Origin: Physocladia obscura | Lineage: Eukaryota > Chytridiomycota > Chytridiomycetes > Chytridiales > Chytriomycetaceae | NCBI GenBank assembly: GCA_027596945.1 | Contig: JADGJH010000012.1 | Coordinates: 1 to 46,045, forward strand | Reading direction: 5' to 3' | Length of the DNA: 46,045 bases | In this document: in pieces, positions 20,453-31,566 of the stretch | How the letters are laid out: the number at the start of each line of letters is the position of its first letter | How positions within the stretch are numbered: position 1 is the stretch's first letter | Notes under the pieces: model-generated | The model's input: the letters and a program-made list of their open reading frames with translations, nothing else | What the model was told of the DNA's origin: nothing | Database searches by the model: none | Position numbers and translations under genes: made by a program

Positions 20453-23400
20453 ATGGCAAAGCGAAAAAAGAGTAAGCAGCATTCGCGTGGATTAGTGGTG
20501 AACCACACGGGAGCAGCAAGCGAGAGTGAAGATACGGGCGAACAGAGTCGCAGTGGTGAAGAAAATGCTTTCTTTGCTCCACGAACTATTCGCAACTATA
20601 ATTTGAGTCGTGGTAATTCGTTTGCTGCCTTGACTCAAGCAAAATCAACAAGGGCAGCAAAAGCAGCAGCAACAGCAGCAGCAACAACAACTGATGATGA
20701 GTCCGAGTCTGATATTGAGCCGCGCGATGACCGTTCCGATGTTGAAGATGCAAATCCCGAAGAAGGCCTGTTTGTACTTGATGTTGTACCGTCAAACCAA
20801 CAGCAGCAACAACTGCAGCATGGGGTGAAACAAATCCCACACACAACAAAGCAAGCTATTATGACCAATCCAAGTCGTAAACCATTGGACACTTTTGACA
20901 TTATCGAACAGAATCGTAATAACGCTGGCTTAAATGTGGAGATTGAAAACAACTCGTTTTCCTTCAGTGGCACAGTCAGGAAACCAACGTCAACACAACG
21001 GCGATTGGCTCGTTTCAAACCTATCACACAGCAATCAATTCTATCACAAATTGGATCATTGGTCAAAGGTATTATCCTTCAGGAAATCATTATCAGCTTA
21101 ATAATATTGCAATTGCAATTTCTATTGTCAGGTACAATCAGCAGCTCTCTCAACCATGTATCGACATCTTTGCCCCTACAAAATTTAAGTTCTCCAGCTC
21201 TGGGGTCTCAAGACGCGGTCGTGTTTGCAAAATTTGTAAATTTCGGATGGTCGAATGATACATCGTTCGCAAATAACAGTAATGAGTGAGAAATTGTTGC
21301 AAATGCAGAGTAAATATATTTTTATTACTGATAATAAATATTTCCAGTGATCTCTGTCTTCTTCTTGGCTACGAAAATGGCTTTCAGATTTGGGCGATTT
21401 CGTCGTCAAACAGTCCAGAAGTATCACAGCTTGTTTCAGTGCGACAGAATCTTGGTCGAATAATTGATGCAGATGTAGGACACTTCAATTCATTTTCCTG
21501 TTATTTTATATTTACATATTTTCTCTAGATTGTTCCATATCCGACTTCCGAAATTCAGGGAGACTCTAAAAGCGCTGAATTGACAGGCATTATGCCTTTG
21601 ATTGTCATGATGTTTGTTTCACATATTCGGTTCGCAAATTTTTTTAATTCATTTTTCAGCGAATCCACATTTGATATTGATGAACCGACGAGTAAAGACT
21701 ATGAATTTGTTGCTGAGACCACGTCTTCCGTCAAGTTATACTCACTTAAATGCCATAAAATAATAAAGAGAATGAATTTCGCGGAGCAAGTTTTAAGTGT
21801 TAAAGCAAGTGCCGCGTTGATTGTTGTGGTGGGTTAAATTTCAGGCTATTTTAAAAAATAATAATTTGATTCTACAGGCACTATCCAACAATACTTTGAA
21901 TGTATACAGCGCGTTGAATCTTGCTTTGATTGAAACAATATCGGACGCATACCCTGTTTTCGCAGTTGGTTCACGTCTTTTGGCATATGCATCCACATCT
22001 CGAGCACCAAAGCCAACGAAATCCACAGATAGCGATATTTCTGGAGACGAATTCGAAGAAGTTCATCATACCACTGAGCACATTAGCGCAACTGATAAAG
22101 CAATGGACGGAATCAAAAAAGCAACGAATAAAGTTGTGAAAGAAGTCTTGAGCGGTGCTAATTTCTTGGGGAATGTTGGGTACTCCGCTGTTTCAAATTA
22201 TTTACACCCAGGAATTGGCAATGGAGGCTCAGTGGCGTCTGTAGCACGTCCGGATGGAACGCAAAAACGCGAGAATGTGTCTGAAGGATCGGTTTGTTTA
22301 ATCTCCGAATATTTCCTGCTATATCCTCTTGTATTTTTGTTATTTATTTATTTTGGTATTTTTTCGAAGGTTGCTATCAAAGACTATTCATTTGACTCAC
22401 ATTTTCCTGAAAAACGCAATATTATAACAAAATCCAATGAACAATCATCAGCATCAATCCTCATATCACACTGGAAACCTCACAATAACAAACTGTCAAA
22501 TCTAACATTTAATCAACCGCAAACACTGTTGTTCACCGCCTCGACATCTGCGAATACGTTTCTGATTTTCTCGATTCAAATGCGAAGCCAGATTTTCAAC
22601 CAACGGCGTTATGGAACAACACTGATCCCACAGCATTGCTTATTCAAACTTGAACGCGGTTATACCCCCGCTACAGTCGAAACAGTTGCGTTCAGTGAAA
22701 ATGGAAAATGGTGTGCTGTTAGCACTGCTCGTGGAACAACTCATATTTATCCAATCCCATACACGTCACGACAGCTTGCAATAGTCCCAAACCACCAGCG
22801 CCAATCAGGTGGGGCGGGAAACAATAATACGAGTGTAGGGTATGAAATTGGGATTCTGAATGGATGGAATGATGAAAAAGCTGGGGCAGCCGAGTATATA
22901 AATAACGCAATTAGAGGGCTTACAGCAGGATCTGTTGGCAGTGGGATTCTGTATCCAGCAGCAAGAATTAAGCAAAGTCTGGCTTTTGGAAACGAGTCGA
23001 ATGAAGATGTTCTTGAAAGTGGCAGTGGCGCTGGTGGTGGTGCTGGAGGAGTCATCAATCGTGCTGCACTTTGTGTTGGATTTTTGTTTGAACGGATAGT
23101 TGGGACGAAAGGTGTTTTGAAAAAGTTGCATAATGGACCCAATAGTGGGAATATAGGGTTATCAGGATCGTCACGTTTATCTGGTAGTCCGTCGCGGACT
23201 GGAATAATGAGTGGGTCTGATGATTTTGTGAGGCTTTTTCGACAGCGTGTCGTTTCAATGCACCCACTTGGGTTTATGACACTGCATAATATCGATGTGG
23301 ACGTGTATTTGCCAGAGAATAATGGTCTTATTGTAGATGGTGGTTTGGGTTTTGGACTCGGAGTATCTCCAAAAAGTAGTAAGCCAAGCTCTGGTCCAAG

Positions 23401-24085
23401 CCCGAGAGAAGGATCTTTGTGGCTTTCCGTTCAACAACCGCAACAGCAACAAATTGGCTCGTTTCGAGCAAGCGTGAAAGATATTTTGCAGTTTGAAGTT
23501 AAACGTGGGAGCGATTGGCAAGAATTTAAGCCTGTTTTGGATGTTAGCAGAAATGTTTATTTTTCAAGTTTTACTTATTCAAAAATTCTTTGTTAGATGG
23601 TCAATGATAAACCTTCCGCGTGGAAAACAGGGAACTGGGCCACGCAAATTGAAACAACGACATACGATACGGTTTCATTTGGAGCTCCGATTTGGTTGGA
23701 TTCTGCATTCAAAATGAACGTTTTTGAACCAACAGATTCGACTTCTGGAGTAAAAAGTGACGATACTCGACCAGATTTATCTGACATACCGTTATACACA
23801 AAGTTAAAAGTCCAACGCGAAGCCAGCACACCAGGACGAATTCGACAGCAGCAGGCTCCTTCAATAGCAGATAGTTATATAGCAAACGATCTTTCCTCAG
23901 CGATGATTGATGAATTAAGCATAAAAGAAAATCTGGTGACTCCTTTATGGAAAATTGATGGGGTGTCTTTCGAGGATGCTGATATTGTAGCGGAAGAGAA
24001 TGATTCTGGGCAAGCAACGGGACTGACCGAAAATTCTGTGCATCTTGGGTATTTTAACAAAATTGTTAGAAAATTCGATGAATGA
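20453..24085 (+). CDS. BCAS3-family WD-repeat protein
   Basis: Eight exons (20453..21068, 21132..21285, 21348..21474, 21529..21611, 21660..21828, 21878..22291, 22370..23554, 23597..24085) give 1078 residues, all phases consistent, introns 42-78 bases. Start ATG 20453. A disordered N-terminus rich in Ala, Ser and Asp (residues 1-190) precedes a beta-propeller: LCLLLGYENGFQIW, SVKLYSLKCHKII, ALIVVALSNNTLNVYSALNL, LLFTASTSANTFLIFSI, then the hallmark LFKLERGYTPATVETVAFSE, WCAVSTARGTTHIYPI. A long Gly/Ser-rich insertion splits the C-terminal BCAS3 domain, which resumes at TGNWATQIETTTYD and FGAPIWLDSAFKMNVFEP. In animals BCAS3 acts with PHAF1 at phagophores during autophagy and binds phosphoinositides. 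The role here is inferred from family only. The start lies 119 bases after the lectin stop. Confidence 0.9.
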
Positions 24086-24275
24086 TTTATTATTACTTCC
24101 ACTTTGAAATAAAAAATTTTTAAAAGTAAAATTTGGCTAAAATTTTCAGGGAAAGGAAGAGGAACAAAAATAAAAATAAAGCAGGGTTGAAGTTCCGCAG
24201 GTTCCTCGCTGATGCCAGTCAGAGTATTTAAAGGATCACTTGTGTAAAAAAGAGGAGTGAGAGAATCAGAGAGAG

Positions 24276-24323
<48 letters not shown>

Positions 24324-24528
24324 TATTTTGTGAATCTGTTTGAAAGCTTGGGTGATGTGATGCCTTCTGAAGATAGCAATCGATTTTCTATTAAACGTCA
24401 TCAAATAATCCACCAAAACGGAAGTGTAATATCATAAGAGATCAATCTGGCGGGTTTTGTCTGGTAACTATTCAATCAAAATTTAATAATTGTTACCTAG
24501 CCAACCTTCTCGCACTTCGAAAAGTTTG
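24086..24528. other. Intergenic region with a GA microsatellite
   Basis: 443 bases without a gene between the BCAS3 stop and the orphan gene. Holds the GA repeat described separately and an AATAAA-like motif at 24107. Confidence 0.5.
24281..24320. repeat. (GA)20 microsatellite
   Basis: Twenty uninterrupted GA dinucleotides, preceded by an imperfect GAGAGAGT tract from about 24254. Confidence 0.97.
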
Positions 24529-25211
24529 ATGAAACACCCAAAGTCGTATTCCTGGCGTACGTTTACATAATTTTTCTTTGTTATGCTTTGTACTGCTTAT
24601 CTCGAATCGCAGGCCCCAAATCAACTCGTATTTATCTAAAAGATCCAGTACCTATTTCAATCATCCGTAATTTACAACAAAACGGAATAATGATTACGCC
24701 GAGTGACGCAAATTCGACAGCAAACGATTTAAGTATTCGAGGGGTCAATGAAGTTATTTCGTGTTTCGCAGTCATAAATACTCATCTCGACCGCCTGATT
24801 TACTGTTTGGCCGGAATTTTATTCAAACCTACCTCACCCGAACCTTTTGGGGGTCCGAAGTCATTTCCTGGGTATTGGCTTTACGAAGGAACAACGACTT
24901 CGGCACTTATTGAATTTATTGTTAATTCTGCGTATCGAACATATTGGGGATGGAAAGGACGATTTGGATTGGATGCTGTGGTGTCGGCTGTAAATCGTGT
25001 TTTGGAGTTGCATAATGAAACGGGAAGGTTTAAAAGTTTGGCAGATGAATATGTGTTAAGAGGCATGGATAGGTCAAATCATGCTGAATATCGCAAGGTT
25101 TCATCGATTCCAGCACCTTTTCAATTTTTTGGTACGTCGGATAATGCAGAGGATTTAAATGCAGTCTATTTTTCAGCGTGGGACGTTCGGCGAAACATTG
25201 ATTCGGAGTGA
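24529..25211 (+). CDS. Orphan protein, 208 residues
   Basis: Two exons (24529..24556, 24613..25211) joined by a 56-base intron with a strong GTACGT donor and a TCGCAG acceptor. The junction keeps frame (MKHPKSYSWR then PKSTRIYLKDPVPISI). I do not recognise the family. Visible features: no signal peptide, no long hydrophobic span, a Pro/Gly-rich centre (FGGPKSFPGYWLYEG) followed by an amphipathic Trp-rich helix (YRTYWGWKGRFGLDAVVSA) and a polar C-terminus. Composition is that of a soluble globular protein. The small first exon makes the start plausible but unproven. It is the last plus-strand gene before a long empty stretch. Confidence 0.6.
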
Positions 25212-27729
25212 TTTTCGCATCTCCTTCCTATAATTGTTTTAGATTCGGTGAATAAAAGCTGAATTCGCATCAATTCGAAATTAGCATTGCTCGCAAACGA
25301 AAATATCTTTCAGAAAAGGGAATGGGTTATGTTAATGTTCACAATAGGTATTTTCTTTTTTTCTTTTTCCTACTATTCTCTGTGCCAATAGGAATAAGCC
25401 TCGAATATTTTGCTTGACTGCTTTTACTAAATTATTTTCACTCATATTATGCAGCCAGGAACGAAAGTAGTGCATATGGAAACGACTTGTCCCTCTAAAT
25501 CCATCACATGTTAATGTTAGCGAGATTATCAGTCAGTAGAAAATATTATTTACCATCAGCGATAGTGTAGAAGTGGTGATAGCTTATCGAACAGACTCTC
25601 CAATATTTTTATCTCGGTTTAGTAAACTTTTGAGCCTTGTCACGTAATTTTCACGATAATGCAGCAACTAATTGCTAAACAGCTCTCTTTTAAAGTACGA
25701 TAAAGTGAATTCGTTCGCTGACAGTCTAGTTGACGTCGTAGAATATTGATATGAGGAAAAGCTTCACTATTGCTGCTGAATTTACAGAAGCTTGCCGAGA
25801 CATAAGAAATTGCTAATATTGAGTGCTGCCGGATATTTTCTAGGCTTCATTAAGTGATTTCATTCTTCGTCTGACCGTTTGCGCTTGCTATTTTTAAGGT
25901 TAAGTTTTTTAGTTTATATCAACCAATTTTCACCGAGTTTTTGGCACTATGAAACAGCGAAATAGTTGCTGAAGTATCACTAGAAATATAGAAGATCATA
26001 CATTCTATTTATTGGATACATTCACCAAACTAAGACGGTGTATTTACTCAATTTTCAACGATTCTTCATGACAAAGATGTTCGCCTGAGAAAGAGCAAGT
26101 GAACAACACAACGAACGAGAAGCAGGCATACTAACGATCGTCAATCATGACCAACGTCGTCTTTCAGCCTCTGGAGAGGTTCTTGAACGCTTAATGAACG
26201 ATGTGAAATTTAACCCGTTTTGAATAACGCAAACTTTCCGCAACCGAACTTCAAGGCAGCAAAGACAGCTAACAAAGAAACGGTTTCGAGTCGAATATTC
26301 ACTTGTTATCCGGACAAATGATTTACTCAATGTTCTTTTTTGCTTGGAATTTTGCAAATGTGCTGGAAATGCTATTGTGTATTCACCTTCATTGACATCC
26401 AAAATGCAGAAAACTAGATCCTACACCTTAGAGAGAAGATAATATTCATCTTTCGTCTAATTTTGGATATTTCGCGTAGTTTTCAATGTGAAATGGAACT
26501 GCAGAGAAATTCACCTTCCGCTGATGCATGTTTTGTTCGTTTGTTGTGAATTTCGTGAGATGGCGAAGCTGTACATCGCAGTCTCTTGCAAACCTTTTTG
26601 AAATTTGTGGAATGGCAAATATTTGCATAGGTTACCCAGTCCAAAAAAGCCTTCGTCTTCTAATGCTTCAGGTGTTTTCATTCTCTCACGTTTCATCACT
26701 CATTTTGATTCAGTTTCAGCTTTTGATATCCTGCGACATATTTTGTAAACAATTCGTAAGTCCTATTTATTTTGAGACATATAATCCAATAGTTTGATAT
26801 ATCGTTGGAAGATACAAAATTCCACATTGATCAATGGTTCTCGGGTATGAGTATTGGCTTTCGTATGCGAACATTAAACGTGAGATCATTTTCTTGATAT
26901 CAAAGCTATGCTTGTCGAATTACCATTCCGTCAAAGTATGCGCTTAGTATACATATAGATTTGTGTTAATGATTGAGCGATGCATGAGTCATTTCTCGTT
27001 CCTCTCTCTAATTTTCGTTCCTTATGCTTGGCGAGATACAATTTACTCAAAAATAGAAATTCTTTGTCAATACAATCTTATTTTGCAAACAGTAAGTTAT
27101 AAAAATTCGATGAATCCAACAATAGCGTAGTCTTTTTTGCTTGTTATTTTTGTTGTCGTTTCCGAAAGCTATGTTCTCAAGTTGAGTCTTTTTTTTTTAA
27201 GCGTAAGAAAGGTATTGACTTTCCGTTTTCAACTTCTTTAGCTTAGTTATGCACGCACACGTTAAGCCTATTTGTTTCAATAACCAATCCATACTTCCAA
27301 ATTTTCAAATGACTGGTAAACATCAAATTTAGAAGTATATCAATAAAGTCTCAATATCCACAGAATATTCTCTTTCGCGATTATTTCACAAGTATAACCG
27401 CCTCGCCGATCTCGAAGTCGAAATATTCTCGAAGTCAAATTTCATCTTGTCTTGTTCGGCGCCACCCAACCGATGTTTGGTAATATCGCAGCATTGCTTA
27501 TCGAGGCATATATATACATAGCATCAATGAATTTTTTCCAATATCAGTGAATTATTTTTAATCTGAGTATGCAAGATTGGCCGAATTCATTCTTTAGAAA
27601 CTTTTTACGAAGGTTATCAGTTTTTTGTTTTTTCTAATTTTGAAATAAAATAAAATATGGCTACGCTATTTTAAGTGGAAATATTTTATTTGATAAGCGA
27701 TGAGATTGTGAAAGAATTGAAGTGATCTT
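25212..27729. other. 2.5-kb convergent intergenic region without a recognisable gene
   Basis: Between the stops of the orphan gene (+) and the ZIP transporter (-). Only short frames occur, for example 26145-26402 (-), with no family features or intron context. No tRNA B-box, rRNA motif or long tandem repeat seen. Composition is less extreme (more CG-containing words such as TCGAAGTCGAAATATTCTCG near 27410) than other spacers. Confidence 0.5.
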
Positions 27730-29269
27730 TCAAGCCCAGTTTCCAATAATCGCCATTGTCGCAGCACCTAAATACATCGAGACAAAGCAACCGGCCTTGA
27801 ATCGAGTGGAAAACTCGTGAAAGTGGCCACTGTGGCTCACTTCTGAGCTCATCAGTTCCGTGTAAGTATTGTAAAAAAGGATACCCGCGCTAAAGGACAA
27901 ATTGAGGACTATCAGTCAAACTTAATGTTTCAAAAAAATTTAAAAAAAAAAAATCAACATACGAAAGTGAGTTAAATATTCCTTGAGTGAGGACAAGACC
28001 TCCAGCGTTCGCGTTATAAACATTTCTGACAGCAATACCGATGGCGATGCCGATAGGAGTAGTGAGAGGATACATGATACCCAAGATTCGCTTTGTGGTA
28101 CGGGAGAGATCCAAGCTTCCAATGAGAACGCCAAGGGCCATGCCTTCAAACATCTACGATAAACAAATTGAAAAAATTGAATGAAAATTATTTAGAAGCA
28201 AAAATAGAGATGATTTCGTACTTGATGAAAGCAAATGGCAACCAAAAGAGTTGTAAATCCGTTATCAGGTGTAACCCCAAGGGTAACACCAATAATAAGA
28301 GAGTGAAATAATATTCCACACTCGAGAATAACAGTTGTGATTTCCTTGTTTGAAGTCGGTCCATGGTGAGAATCATCTTTCCCACTGTGAGCATTTGGAA
28401 TAGCCTCAGCGAAAGTCAAACTAACATGGTCAGATTGAAGGAAAGGCTCGCTCGAGACACAGTTTGATTCTTCAGCTTGGTGAATTACAGAAACTTCCGT
28501 GAGTCTTGCAGGATCTTGAACGTCATGATTATGCCCATGATGTTTTGCTTTGTTAACAGCCACATGTTCAATCAGTTGAACACCAAAAGCAGCGACAAGA
28601 CCAAAGATTCCAACAAAATTTGATCCGTACGGCTGCCATCTTTCAGGAAGACACTGACTTTCAAACTGGGAGAATGCGTCTGGAAGAAGGTGAATCCAAG
28701 CAGTGGCAGCAATTACACCAATTCCAAACATTTTGAAAAGCTGATTTGAAAACAAAATCATGAAACGTAAAGAACAGTCTTACACACACACACCTGTAAA
28801 ATCTTCGCCAAAATTGGTGCTTTTTTATCGCCAAGCGCCAAAGTCAAGAAAGTTCCAAACCCCGAAACAGCAAGAATAATAAATATACCGCCAATATGAA
28901 ATTGTAAATCATATGAAGGAATTGTATCAGCATCGCAGGCTGTAGCAGCAGACGTAGTCGAGTTTGAACTTGTTTGGTCTGGAGTCGCACCTGCAGAAAA
29001 ACATTAAAACTCATAACGTTTGAGGATAAAGATACAGCCAAACCTGCTGCTTGAGCATTCACGGCCGATGATAGCCCAAAAATGATAAACGAACGCAGAA
29101 TATTCTCAGCCGCATTGTGACTTTGCAAAACACTTTTCTTTGACAGTCTGGCTTTGTTTCTGACCGTTTCTTTTGAGTTGTTCATTTCGGCAATTTGCGC
29201 CGAAGTATCAACCGTATCATCGCAACCGTAGCAACAGCAGCAGCAATTGTCAGAATCTTTAACTGTCAT
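27730..29269 (-). CDS. ZIP-family zinc/iron transporter
   Basis: Five exons (29269..29044, 28990..28794, 28740..28222, 28153..27963, 27889..27730) give 430 residues, phases consistent, introns 53-73 bases. The Cys-rich N-terminus (DNCCCCCYGCDD) could bind metal. The membrane domain shows ZIP features: GTFLTLALGDKK, KMFGIGVIAATAWIHLLPDA, a variable His loop (KHHGHNHD), then the transport helices FHSLIIGVTLG and HQMFEGMALG. The HxxxxG and HxxFEG motifs line the metal path. The final helices (YPLTTPIGIAIGI, YLGAATMAIIGNWA) complete about eight spans. ZIP proteins move Zn2+ or related ions into the cytosol, from outside or from organelles. Layout is close to fungal ZRT1/ZRT2. Substrate is inferred. 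Lies 111 bases downstream of the eIF2D stop. Confidence 0.93.
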
Positions 29270-29380
29270 GCTTGATTGTAATTATTGTTTTATATATAGT
29301 TGGGAAACGTTTGATGTTTCTTGAACAAAAAAAAGTTTTCAAATCTCCATGAGTTTATTACAAAACAGAGAAAAAGGCAG

Positions 29381-31508
29381 TCAAGATTTGTCCACAACTT
29401 CAACAAATTTGCACTGCAAACCGCCTTTAATTCCCAATTTTATTCCTTTGCCAGAAGAATTTCCTGCGAATAAAAATCCATACCTATCCCTCAAACATAC
29501 ACAAATTTCATGAACCTTGTTTCCTTGCACAAGAACTTCATACACCAGCGGTTTACCGCTGTTCGTTCCACCTCCTTGTAAAGACATCACAGTAGTGCTA
29601 CTTGCGCAAGGAATTTTCAGATCCGCTGCCAGTTGCTCCGGATCAATAAAAAATGCTTCCATGCCTGATATTCGCGTCACAATTTTCCGAGCCATCCGTT
29701 TTTCAATGAGGATTGTAAGTGGTTTTAAAACACCTTTTCGTAAAACAGATTCGTGTCCGGGTGCTGTTATTGAATGAAAGGGTATCATTTTGTCGCAAAT
29801 CCGGTTGAGTATCGCGTCTCGTGCTAAATAGTCGACGGTTGTATATTCTTCTTTTTGCAATATTGTATCAGCGAGATTCCCGTCTATTTTGACAAGGCTG
29901 GGAGGGTTGTGGTTTGCTTTTGTGTTATTATTTAGTTTTAAGTAAAGTAACAAACTGACCGAGGATTTTCTTTGTTGACCAAATCTTTTTCTTTAACATA
30001 CTTTTCTGTTGCTAATTTTAGATCTGATCGTGAAAACATTTTTTCTTTGCTAATAGTTTTGTCAGAAAAAAAAAAAAGTGTGTAATACTTAACTCAAAAC
30101 CAATCTCTTGCCACATTTTTGCAAAGGCAGTACTCGATTTATATAAATTCACCACTTGAATTCCAGTATCTTCACTCTCGTTATCGACCTGTTTGCCTGA
30201 CTGCTCAGAAGCGCCTCCGCTCTTCTTTTTAAAAAACTTTCGATCGACAATATACGCAATCACGTCCGGATGTGATCGATTCACAGAAACAACAACAATA
30301 TCCCCACCTTGCCGTTCCTTTAATTTTATATACCCTTTTTTTTCCATCGCTTTGAGAAACTTTGCCAGCTTTTTATACGTCGAATTTTTCAAATCCACAG
30401 CCGGTACGATAGGCAACATGTACGTCGAAAATAGTGTTGTCGCGAGCATTGGATACGATTTCGAATCTTCGGGAAGAGAGGTTTTGATGACGTTTATAAG
30501 CGCCGATTCAAGCATCGCGTCAATTTGGGAAGCTGAGTATTGTTCAGGGACTTTAATAATAGATTCAGAATCATTGAGAGATAATTCTTCGATACTGGTG
30601 GAAACTGAAGAGGCACGTGAGATTCCGTCGATCAGGCTGAATGTATCGTCGGTGGTGATCGGTGATTTTAAGACTTGCTCGACAACAACATAGTCTTTCG
30701 GTTCCTCAGTAACATCGATTTCGTCCAGGATGATGTTTGCTGTGACCTTTGCGGCAGATTCTTGCTTCTGTAAGTCAACATTCTCACTCTCATTGACAAT
30801 GCTATCATTGCCGCTACCACTTTGCTCATCATCATCATCATCTGTATTCTCATATTCTGCCCCACCATTTGACAGGTGCTCAGAAAGAACAGACAATGAA
30901 GGCAAGTTCCCGCCAACATTGCAAAGTGCATCACCCAATACCGATATCACCGAAAACCCCTTCCCGCGCATTTTCGCAGTACGCATCGTTTCCGCATCCA
31001 TAAGCGCATACCCAACTGCAACCGGTGCCACGATTCCGTCAACAAAAATAGCGACGCATGAGTTTTCCGAAATAATTGTATTATCTGATAACCGCTTCAC
31101 ACCAGGAAGCATCAAATCAGCACCGTTAGAGAGACGACGGGCAACAAATGAATTCGTAGTAACTGACGGAAGTAGCGATGGGATTGTTGAGAGAGTTTGG
31201 AGGGTTGGGATTAATAATTTTCCCGTTGTGATTTGGACTCGTATGAGTACAGGAACTCCGTTGCGCATGTATATAGTTGAGCCATTTTCCAAGTTCAAAA
31301 TCGTTAAAGTCTGTTGTAAATAATTTGGATAAGCTGTTCTGCATGTGTTTTTTGTTTTATTAGGTTAACTCACCTCGTTGAAAATAGGATTGAGAATTTC
31401 GGGATTCACGTTATATGTTTGATATGATTCCGTTCGAAGTCTACGCTGATCAGATGATCGCATTTTGCTGCTGTTCTTTGCGTGAATACTGTTTGGCTTT
31501 CGGAACAT
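29381..31508 (-). CDS. Translation factor eIF2D (ligatin/Tma64)
   Basis: Four exons (31508..31374, 31310..30094, 30049..29960, 29897..29381) give 652 residues, phases consistent. Start ATG 31508 encodes MFRKPNSIHAKNSSKMRSSD, matching the typical ligatin N-terminus (MFxKP ... RSSDRR). A PUA domain follows (AIFVDGIVAPVAVGYALMDA; MRGKGFSVISVLGDAL). An acidic linker (about residues 190-260, with DDDDDEQSGSG) precedes a winged-helix/SWIB-like part (SYPMLATTLFSTYMLPIVPA; KSLKMEKKGYIKL-type segment; KDLVNKENPRLVKIDGNLAD). The C-terminal SUI1 domain is at about 538-620 (IVTRISGMEAFFIDPEQLA; NKVHEICVCLRDRYGF). eIF2D recycles 40S subunits and can deliver tRNA to the P site independently of GTP. The start codon lies only 58 bases past the cytochrome b561 stop. 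Confidence 0.94.
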
Positions 31509-31566
31509 TTTTGAAGTTTTTTCAGACACACAACAACGCGAAAACAAAAAAATATTTTCAAACTGG

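Noticed and set aside
20586..21066. Antisense frames with poly-Leu or poly-Ser runs
   Set aside because: Mirror images of Gln- and Ala-rich low-complexity codons in BCAS3 exon 1.
26145..26402. Minus-strand frame in the large spacer
   Set aside because: No intron partners, no homology signal, and stop-free length is expected by chance.
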